From: Pusillimonas sp035515275
Lineage (GTDB): Bacteria; Pseudomonadota; Gammaproteobacteria; Burkholderiales; Burkholderiaceae_B
Reading direction: 5' to 3'
Assembly: GCF_035515275.1 (NCBI RefSeq)
Contig: NZ_DATJBQ010000165.1
Location: forward strand, 1-9,844
DNA length: 9,844 nt
Below are positions 1-5,274 of the stretch, piece by piece. Numbering within the stretch: position 1 is the first letter of the stretch; each line of letters starts with the position of its first letter. The translations under genes and the position numbers were made by a program. The notes beneath the pieces are model-generated. The model had not been told where the DNA came from and made no database searches. It was given only the letters and a program-made list of their open reading frames with translations.

Positions 1-38
1 CACCCCCCAAGTCACCCCCCAAGTCACCCCCCAAGTCA
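1..38 (+). repeat. 12-bp in-frame tandem repeat encoding TPQV x3
   Basis: Three perfect copies of a 12-bp unit (CACCCCCCAAGT) run from the first base and may continue outside the window. Read in the frame of the partial gene at 2-295, each unit encodes Thr-Pro-Gln-Val. Because the unit length is a multiple of three, gain or loss of copies would change the length of a linker without breaking the frame. From memory, proline-rich TPQV repeats of this kind sit before the C-terminal winged helix in some Fic and AlbA_2/ATP-binding proteins. The true copy number cannot be seen here. Confidence 0.9.
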
Positions 39-295
39 GGGATTTACTGGCTGCGATCCAAGGCCAGCAAACTCGAACGGAATTAATGGATGCCCTTGGG
101 TTAAACGATCGCAAGCATTTTCGAGCTGCTTACCTGCAACCCGCGCTCGACGCGGGGCTGATTGAGATGACCATACCGGACAAACCTAACAGTCGCTTGC
201 AAAAATACCAAGTTACCGAACAGGGTCAGGCCCTTTCTCAAGGCCAAAAAATACTGTTTAACAATATGGCCTCACTCCCACCCGATCATCAATAG
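2..295 (+). CDS. Fic/AlbA_2-type regulatory protein, C-terminal fragment (partial at window edge)
   Basis: An open frame enters at base 2 and ends at TAG 293-295, giving 97 visible residues. The first 12 are the TPQV x3 linker. Residues about 13-80 look like a winged-helix tail, with the recognisable stretches LGLNDRKHFR, YLQPALDAGLIEMT and IPDKPNSRLQKY. I associate this tail with the C-terminus of Fic-family and AlbA_2/divergent-AAA ATP-binding proteins, where it is likely a DNA-binding or partner-binding module. The catalytic part, whichever it is, lies upstream of the window, so AMPylase and ATP-binding types cannot be told apart. The last ~20 residues (after QALSQG) match nothing I recall and may be sequence acquired at a recombination junction. 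The ATG at 86 is internal, not the start. Assignment is from memory of family sequences. Confidence 0.7.
   Translation, partial: TPQVTPQVTPQVRDLLAAIQGQQTRTELMDALGLNDRKHFRAAYLQPALDAGLIEMTIPDKPNSRLQKYQVTEQGQALSQGQKILFNNMASLPPDHQ
271..289 (+). other. Degenerate copy of the guaA 3' end (possible relic att site)
   Basis: Bases 271-289 align to 2045-2063, which cover the guaA stop codon and last codons, with 15 of 19 identities in the same orientation. All four differences are transitions. Read on the - strand, the guaA copy ends T-I-E-W-E-stop and this copy reads M-I-G-W-E-stop, so two of the four changes are synonymous in that frame. Similarity stops on both sides, as expected for a short integrase core. 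The site overlaps the last codons of the Fic/AlbA-type fragment and lies just before the headless DUF2075 remnant. It was found by eye after the fact, so chance similarity is a real alternative. Confidence 0.3.
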
Positions 296-488
296 CCAAA
301 AAAACTCCTTTCATCTGCGTCGCATCTGGAATAGCTCCCCGATTGATGCTGCAGCGTGGGAAGCTGGGCGTTATCGCCCGACGCCAACCATCGTAGAGGC
401 TGCCCAAGCGCTGTATCAGGGACATGCGGTCGAAGAAATTTCTCGCTCTGAGGCTGGAGCCGAAAACCTTACAAATACCGCCGATTAT
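296..488 (+). pseudogene. Start-less 5' coding remnant of the DUF2075 gene
   Basis: This stretch is in the same open frame as the 489-1811 gene. From about 348 it reads as genuine family sequence: AAWEAGRYRPTPTIVEAAQALYQGH, EEISRSEAGAENLT, then the helix leading into the Walker A loop. The frame is open back to a TGA at 168-170, but contains no ATG, GTG or TTG before 489. Family-like sequence fades upstream of roughly 315-345. The simplest reading is that the gene lost its first ~150-200 residues by deletion or recombination, leaving this segment without a native start. I see no ribosome binding site. Confidence 0.6.
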
Positions 489-1811
489 GTGGCTAATGCG
501 ATCGAGGCGGCTAAGCGGAACAAACGCAAAATTATCTGCTTCATCACTGGCGTCCCAGGTTCGGGGAAGACGCTGGCAGGCCTCAATCTCGCCACAGCAC
601 GCCAGCGCTCCCATAGCGACGAGCATGCCGTTTTCCTTTCGGGCAATGGCCCCTTGGTGGATGTTTTACGCGAGGCGCTGGCCTTGGATGCCGTAGCAAG
701 GGCACGTCAAACCGGCACCAGCACCTCCAAGGTGCAAGAAGACCGCCGTGCAGCAGCCTTCATCCAAAACATCCACCACTTCCGCGACGACGCACTCATC
801 TCTCAAGATGCCCCAGTGGAAAAGGTCGCCGTGTTTGACGAGGCCCAGCGCGCTTGGGATGCCGAACAGACATCAAAATTCATGCAGCAGAAGAAGGGCC
901 AGCTTGGCTTTTCCATGTCGGAGCCGGAGTTCTTGCTTTCGGTGATGGATCGACACCAGGACTGGTGCGCGATTATCTGTCTGGTGGGCAATGGCCAAGA
1001 AATCAACACCGGTGAGGCCGGTATTGAGGAATGGCTATGCGCGCTGGAGCGGAGTTTCCCGCATTGGCAAGCGCACATTCCCAACAATCTAGTTCATTCA
1101 TGCCGGCTCACTGAAGACGTTACCGCACCCGCGCTGCATTTGGCTACTTCGCTACGGTCTTTCCGCGCCGAGCGCTTATCTGATTTTGTTGGCCATGTGA
1201 TCGCTGGAAATGCAGCGGCCGCACGAGAGGTCAAAGGCACGCTAACTAACTTTCCTCTCTACATCACACGGGACCTTGAGCAGGCGAGGCAGTGGCTTCG
1301 TTCCAAACGCCGTGGCGCTGAGCGGACAGGCTTGCTGGCCTCGTCGAATGCCACCCGCCTCAAGCCGCATGGTGTGTTTGTGAAAGCCAAGATAGAGCCG
1401 GCAAAATGGTTCTTGGCTCCGAACGACGATGTGCGATCGTCGGATGCGCTTGAAGATGCCGCCACAGAGTTCGACATTCAAGGCTTGGAGTTGGATTGGA
1501 CCTGCCTGTGCTGGGACGCTAACTACCGGCGCGTGGGAGATCAATGGCAAGCCCTACAATTCAAGGGCGCGCGATGGCAAGCTGTGAATAACGAAGCACG
1601 CCGGGCTTATGTGGCCAATGCCTATCGCGTGCTGTTGACCCGCGGCCGACAGGGCATGGTGATTTTCGTGCCAGAAGGTTCTAACAAGGACGCGACGCGG
1701 ACGCCCGCGGTTTACCAGGCCATCTATGCCTTCCTGAAAAATGGTGGGCTCGACGATTTGGAGAGCATAAATTCGGATCTCGAGCCGCGGTTCCGGCTCG
1801 CGGCAGGTTAA
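489..1811 (+). CDS. DUF2075 / Schlafen-group-3-like DNA/RNA helicase-type ATPase, N-terminally truncated
   Basis: 440 residues from a GTG start that has no Shine-Dalgarno; it is simply the first usable start in the frame. The visible core is a complete superfamily-1-like ATPase: Walker A GVPGSGKT at residues 21-28, Walker B VFDEAQ at 115-120, a motif-III-like LVGNGQEINTGEAG at 166-178, LRSFRAE at 222-228, a motif-V-like IQGLELDW at 330-337 and a motif-VI-like YRVLLTRGRQGMVIF at 379-393. These are typical of DUF2075 proteins, which usually run to about 600 or more residues with an extra N-terminal region that is missing here. Family members are often found in mobile or defence-type islands, but their biochemical role is largely unproven. 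The gene points towards guaA and ends 234 bp from it. All ATPase motifs look intact, so a shortened product could still fold, but a decaying pseudogene is equally possible. Confidence 0.75.
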   Translation: MANAIEAAKRNKRKIICFITGVPGSGKTLAGLNLATARQRSHSDEHAVFLSGNGPLVDVLREALALDAVARARQTGTSTSKVQEDRRAAAFIQNIHHFRDDALISQDAPVEKVAVFDEAQRAWDAEQTSKFMQQKKGQLGFSMSEPEFLLSVMDRHQDWCAIICLVGNGQEINTGEAGIEEWLCALERSFPHWQAHIPNNLVHSCRLTEDVTAPALHLATSLRSFRAERLSDFVGHVIAGNAAAAREVKGTLTNFPLYITRDLEQARQWLRSKRRGAERTGLLASSNATRLKPHGVFVKAKIEPAKWFLAPNDDVRSSDALEDAATEFDIQGLELDWTCLCWDANYRRVGDQWQALQFKGARWQAVNNEARRAYVANAYRVLLTRGRQGMVIFVPEGSNKDATRTPAVYQAIYAFLKNGGLDDLESINSDLEPRFRLAAG

Positions 1812-1937
1812 CTACAGCTACCGCTAGAGGTTTCTCCGGAACCAGACATTCTGCAATATCCAGAGGTAACCGATGCACGGGAGCTCTCCCGATACCATAC
1901 CAGCGTCATTCAGCCAGCCATGCTATCGGCGCTTTTT

Positions 1938-1978
1938 TCAATGGCATGCCCTCCGCACGCCATGAAAAATGCCATTGA
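1938..1978. repeat. 10-bp perfect inverted repeat
   Basis: Arms TCAATGGCAT (1938-1947) and ATGCCATTGA (1969-1978) are exact reverse complements around a 21-base loop. The loop side also completes the small palindrome GGCATGCC (1943-1950). The T-run (1933-1938) lies before the stem on the + strand, and no T-run follows the stem on either strand, so it does not look like an intrinsic terminator. Confidence 0.6.
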
Positions 1979-1993
1979 TGATGCGGGAGAAAT

Positions 1994-2033
1994 AGTTATT
2001 GATTTTTACATTTTTATAATTAAATCAATAACT
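1994..2033. repeat. 12-bp AT-rich inverted repeat next to guaA stop
   Basis: Arms AGTTATTGATTT (1994-2005) and AAATCAATAACT (2022-2033) are exact reverse complements around a 16-base AT-only-but-one loop. The inner end of the repeat is 12 bases from the guaA stop codon. The stem is AT-rich and followed only by ATTT in the guaA direction, so it would be a weak terminator at best. Its location beside a known integration target makes a recombinase or excisionase binding site a plausible alternative. Confidence 0.65.
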
Positions 2034-2045
2034 TATAAAACACAC

Positions 2046-3632
2046 TCATTCCCACTCAATCGTAGCCGGCGGCTTGCTGGATACGTCGTAGGTGACGCGG
2101 TTGATGCCACGCACTTCGTTAATAATTCGCGACGAGACCTTCTTGAGCAGCGAGTACGGCAATTCGGCCCAATCGGCGGTCATGAAGTCGGAAGTTTGAA
2201 CGGCGCGCAAGGCCACCACGTACTCGTAGGTGCGGCCGTCGCCCATGACGCCCACCGACTTTACGGGCAGGAACACGGCAAACGCCTGCGAGGTCAGGTC
2301 ATACCAGTTTTTACCGGAAACCGGGTCTTCGGCGCGGTGCAGTTCTTCTATGAAGATGGCGTCGGCCCGGCGCAGCAGGTCGGCGTATTCGTGTTTAACC
2401 TCGCCCAGAATGCGAACGCCCAGGCCTGGCCCGGGGAACGGATGACGGTACACCATGGCGGGGGGCAGCCCCAGCGCCACGCCCAGCTTGCGCACTTCAT
2501 CCTTGAACAGTTCACGCAGCGGCTCGAGCAACTTAAGATTCAGGGTGTCAGGCAGGCCGCCCACGTTGTGGTGCGATTTAATGGCGGCGGCCTTGCCGGT
2601 TTTGGCGCCGGCCGATTCGATGACGTCAGGGTAGATGGTGCCTTGAGCCAGCCAACGGGCATTTGGCAGCTTGCCGGCTTCGGCCTGGAAGACTTCGACA
2701 AACTCTTTACCGATAATTTTGCGCTTTTGCTCGGGGTCGGTGACGCCCGCAAGCTTGCCCATGAACTGCTCAGACGCGTCGATGTGAATGATCTTTACAC
2801 CGAAATGGTCGCCGAAGGTGTTCATGACCTGCTCGGCTTCGTTCAGGCGCAGCAAACCGTGGTCAACAAACACGCAGGTAAGCTGGTCGCCGATGGCCTT
2901 GTGTATTAGCGCGGCGGCAACGGAAGAATCAACCCCGCCCGACAGGCCCAGTATCACTTCGTCGCTGCCCACTTGCGCGCGAATGGCGGCGACCGCCTCT
3001 TCGACATAATCGGGCATGTTCCAGTCGGCGGCGCAGTCGCAAATTTCGTTTACGAAACGCGACAGCAAGGCCTGGCCCTGCGTAGTGTGGGTAACTTCGG
3101 GGTGAAACTGCACGCCGTAGAAATTGCGGGTTTCGTCGGCCATGCCGGCAATGGGGCATGAATCGGTTGACGCCATCAGCTTGAAGCCGGGGGGCAGCTC
3201 GGTCACCTTGTCGCCGTGACTCATCCACACCTTGAGCATGCCGTAGCCTTCGGTGGTGGAAAAATCTTCGATGCCTTCAAGCAAACGGGTATGGCCGCGT
3301 GCGCGCACTTCGGCATAGCCGAACTCGCGTTTATCTGACCATTCGACCTTGCCGCCCAACTGCAGGGCCATGGCCTGCATGCCATAGCAAATGCCCAATA
3401 CCGGAACACCGGCCTCGAACACGGCCTGCGGCACTTTCAGCGAACCGTCGCCGTAGGCTGATGCATGGCTGCCCGAAAGAATGATGCCCCGCAGATTTTG
3501 CTGGTTCTTGATGAAATCGTCATCGACATCGCCGGGGTGGATCTCGCAAAACACGCCGGCTTCCCGCACACGACGTGCGATCAACTGAGTTACTTGTGAA
3601 CCGTAGTCGAGTATGAGGATTTTCTGATGCAT
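2046..3632 (-). CDS. guaA: GMP synthase (glutamine-hydrolysing)
   Basis: 528 residues, full length for the family (E. coli about 525). The enzyme converts XMP, ATP and glutamine to GMP in the cytoplasm, the last step of guanine nucleotide synthesis. The N-terminal class I glutamine amidotransferase domain (about 1-200) has the nucleophile Cys82 in GICYGMQ and the His177/Glu179 pair in FHPEV. The ATP-pyrophosphatase domain has the P-loop SGGVDSS at 231-237, QGTIYPDVIES at 330-340 and KSHHNVGGLP at 352-361. The dimerisation domain follows RHPFPGPGLGVRI (396-408) and ends in the conserved PPATIEWE. The ATG at 3632 matches the usual MHQKILILDYGSQ start but has no clear Shine-Dalgarno (ACCAATCATC precedes it). 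It lies 66 bp after guaB and is probably co-transcribed. The 3' end borders the accessory segment and is intact. Confidence 0.98.
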   Translation of the reverse strand: MHQKILILDYGSQVTQLIARRVREAGVFCEIHPGDVDDDFIKNQQNLRGIILSGSHASAYGDGSLKVPQAVFEAGVPVLGICYGMQAMALQLGGKVEWSDKREFGYAEVRARGHTRLLEGIEDFSTTEGYGMLKVWMSHGDKVTELPPGFKLMASTDSCPIAGMADETRNFYGVQFHPEVTHTTQGQALLSRFVNEICDCAADWNMPDYVEEAVAAIRAQVGSDEVILGLSGGVDSSVAAALIHKAIGDQLTCVFVDHGLLRLNEAEQVMNTFGDHFGVKIIHIDASEQFMGKLAGVTDPEQKRKIIGKEFVEVFQAEAGKLPNARWLAQGTIYPDVIESAGAKTGKAAAIKSHHNVGGLPDTLNLKLLEPLRELFKDEVRKLGVALGLPPAMVYRHPFPGPGLGVRILGEVKHEYADLLRRADAIFIEELHRAEDPVSGKNWYDLTSQAFAVFLPVKSVGVMGDGRTYEYVVALRAVQTSDFMTADWAELPYSLLKKVSSRIINEVRGINRVTYDVSSKPPATIEWE

Positions 3633-3651
3633 GATGATTGGTTCATTTGAA

Positions 3652-3671
3652 GCGCCACCCGAAGGTGGCGC
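3652..3671 (-). promoter_or_regulatory. C(UUCG)G tetraloop hairpin in guaB-guaA spacer
   Basis: In the transcript, an 8-bp perfect stem (GCGCCACC pairing with GGTGGCGC) closes a UUCG loop on a C-G pair, one of the most stable small RNA hairpins known. It lies between the guaB stop and the guaA start. It is followed by TTCAAATGAACC rather than a T-tract, so a simple intrinsic terminator is unlikely. It could protect the upstream mRNA end, mark a processing site, or set the guaB:guaA ratio; these roles are inference. Confidence 0.7.
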
Positions 3672-3698
3672 AGGTATTGAGCAAAGTGTGGAACGGAG

Positions 3699-5159
3699 TT
3701 AATCCGCGCGATAGTTGGGGGCTTCTTTGGAGATTTGCACGTCGTGAACGTGCGATTCGCGCACGCCGGCCGAGGTAATTTCAACGAACTCAGCGTTGCT
3801 GCGCATTTCTTGAATGGAAGCGCAGCCGCAATAGCCCATGGAAGCGCGAATGCCGCCTACCAACTGGTAGATAATGGCAATGACGCTACCCTTGTACGGC
3901 ACGCGCCCTTCGATGCCCTCGGGCACGAGCTTATCGGCGTTATTGGCCGGGTCTTGAAAATAGCGGTCGGCCGAGCCGTCGCTCATGGCGCCTACACTGC
4001 CCATGCCTCGATACGATTTGTACGAGCGGCCCTGGTACAGCACGACTTCACCGGGGGCCTCTTCGGTGCCCGCGAACATGCCGCCCATCATGCAGGTAGA
4101 GGCGCCGGCGGCCAACGCTTTGGAAACGTCGCCTGAATAACGGATGCCACCGTCGGCAATAAGCGGGACGCCCGTGCCTTCGAGCTCTTTGGCTACGTCG
4201 GAAATGGCGGTAATCTGGGGTACGCCCACGCCGGCAACCACACGCGTGGTGCAGATGGAACCCGGGCCAATACCTACCTTGACTGCATCAGCGCCGGCCT
4301 CGAGCAGTGCACGCGCAGCCGCGGCAGTAGCAATATTGCCACCCACCACCTGAATGCGTGGATACTGCTGCTTGACCCAACGCACGCGTTCTATCACCCC
4401 TGCGGAATGGCCGTGCGCCGTGTCAACGACCAGTACGTCTACACCGGCGTTGACCAGTTTTTCAACGCGCTCTTCGGTGCCCTCGCCCACGCCCACGGCG
4501 GCGCCGACTCGCAACTGGCCCTGGCCGTCTTTAGAGGCGCTGGGATGTTCGGTGTTTTTAACGATGTCTTTGACGGTGGCCAGGCCGCGCAGCTCGAACT
4601 TGTCGTTGACAATAAGCACGCGCTCGAGGCGATGCTTGTGCATCAGGGCCTGAGCTTCATCAAGCGTGCCGCTTTCGTCCATGGTGACCAGACGCTCTTG
4701 CGGGGTCATGATGTCGCGCAGCGCAACGTCGAGGCGGTCTTCGAAACGCAGGTCGCGGTTGGTGACAATACCCACCAGCTTGCCGGCTTCGACCACAGGC
4801 AGGCCCGAAATGCCATGGCGACGCTGCAGCTCGATGGCGTCGCGCACCTTCATGGTGGGGGTGACGGTAACCGGGTCGATCACAATACCGAATTCATGCC
4901 GCTTTACACGCGCCACTTCGTGCGCCTGCTGGTCGGCCGACAGGTTTTTATGGATGATGCCGATACCGCCTTCTTGGGCCATGGCAATGGCCAGGCGCGA
5001 TTCGGTGACGGTGTCCATCGCTGCCGAAACCAGCGGAATGTTCAGTGTGATATCGCGGGTGAACTGGGTTAGCAGTGAGGTGTCGCGAGGCAGAACCTCG
5101 GAATAGGCAGGAACCAACAACACATCGTCGAAGGTTAGCGCTTTTTTGATGAGCCGCAT
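3699..5159 (-). CDS. guaB: Inosine-5'-monophosphate dehydrogenase
   Basis: 486 residues, normal bacterial length. The enzyme oxidises IMP to XMP with NAD+, the committed step to GMP. The TIM-barrel catalytic domain is split by two CBS domains (about residues 93-150 and 153-210), which in this family bind purine nucleotides allosterically. The start MRLIKKALTFDDVLLVPAYSEVLPR is typical. The catalytic Cys303 sits in the K+-binding loop GIGPGSICTTRVVAGVGVPQ (297-315 or so). The IMP phosphate site includes IADGGIRYSGD (334-344), and the flap carries EGIEGRVPYKG (414-424) after the RY pair at 399-400. The ATG at 5159 is preceded by GGAG at a 7-base spacing. It is first in the guaBA unit, downstream of purL on the same strand. 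Confidence 0.98.
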   Translation of the reverse strand: MRLIKKALTFDDVLLVPAYSEVLPRDTSLLTQFTRDITLNIPLVSAAMDTVTESRLAIAMAQEGGIGIIHKNLSADQQAHEVARVKRHEFGIVIDPVTVTPTMKVRDAIELQRRHGISGLPVVEAGKLVGIVTNRDLRFEDRLDVALRDIMTPQERLVTMDESGTLDEAQALMHKHRLERVLIVNDKFELRGLATVKDIVKNTEHPSASKDGQGQLRVGAAVGVGEGTEERVEKLVNAGVDVLVVDTAHGHSAGVIERVRWVKQQYPRIQVVGGNIATAAAARALLEAGADAVKVGIGPGSICTTRVVAGVGVPQITAISDVAKELEGTGVPLIADGGIRYSGDVSKALAAGASTCMMGGMFAGTEEAPGEVVLYQGRSYKSYRGMGSVGAMSDGSADRYFQDPANNADKLVPEGIEGRVPYKGSVIAIIYQLVGGIRASMGYCGCASIQEMRSNAEFVEITSAGVRESHVHDVQISKEAPNYRAD

Positions 5160-5166
5160 TCAATAA

Positions 5167-5170
5167 CTCC
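5167..5170 (-). promoter_or_regulatory. guaB ribosome binding site
   Basis: GGAG on the - strand lies 7 bases before the guaB ATG and supports that start. By contrast, guaA downstream has no comparable site. Confidence 0.8.
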
Positions 5171-5184
5171 GTGCACAAAGCAAG

Positions 5185-5213
5185 ATTATACGCCTAGGCC
5201 GCCGCCGAAGAAA
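5185..5213 (-). promoter_or_regulatory. Candidate guaBA promoter
   Basis: A perfect TATAAT -10 box reads on the - strand at 5190-5185, giving a predicted start near 5178 and a leader of about 19 bases before guaB. With a 17-base spacer the -35 would be TTTCTT (5213-5208), a poor match to TTGACA, so the promoter may need an activator or be set by its -10. The spacer contains the palindrome GCCTAGGC (5192-5199), and the -35 overlaps the hairpin at 5201-5222. Either could be an operator; no known PurR-type box was recognised. Confidence 0.55.
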
Positions 5214-5222
5214 CTCGGCGGC
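5201..5222. repeat. GC-rich inverted repeat between purL and guaB
   Basis: Arms GCCGCCGA (5201-5208) and TCGGCGGC (5215-5222) pair perfectly around a 6-base loop. No T-tract follows on either strand, so it is not a textbook purL terminator. It overlaps the predicted -35 position of the guaB promoter, so it could instead be a regulator site or a transcript structure at the end of purL mRNA. Confidence 0.6.
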
Positions 5223-5274
5223 GCCAAATGCCTACGCAGGGGCTTGACACCCCCATTCAAAACGCAGCCCGGGG

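Larger units (their letters stand above)
1812..2045. other. Intergenic junction between accessory segment and guaA
   Basis: This 234-bp spacer separates the convergent DUF2075 gene and guaA. I see no ORF, tRNA or integrase in it. It holds two perfect inverted repeats (1938-1978 and 1994-2033) and changes sharply in composition: 1990-2044 has only 7 G/C in 55 bases, against clearly GC-rich DNA on the guaA side. No classical stem-plus-T-tract terminator is visible for either gene. Confidence 0.7.

Noticed and set aside
1..38. CRISPR array
   Set aside because: The units are contiguous 12-mers with no spacers and are in frame with a coding sequence.
246..304. A6 (246-251) and A7 (298-304) runs as programmed frameshift sites joining the two accessory frames
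   Set aside because: Joining would need a +1 shift at the A6 run, while the A7 run lies after the upstream stop codon. The two sequences also belong to unrelated families, so a deletion junction is simpler.
1781..1800. 7-bp GC stem (CGAGCCG / CGGCTCG) at the end of the DUF2075 gene as a terminator
   Set aside because: It lies within the coding sequence and is followed by CGGCAGGTTAAC with no T-tract.
1812..2045. tRNA gene or integrase remnant as the source of the junction
   Set aside because: No cloverleaf-like structure, T-loop consensus or integrase-like reading frame could be seen on either strand.
5244..5249. TTGACA, a perfect -35 hexamer on the + strand
   Set aside because: No -10 box follows at 16-18 bases, and a + strand promoter here would only read antisense into purL.
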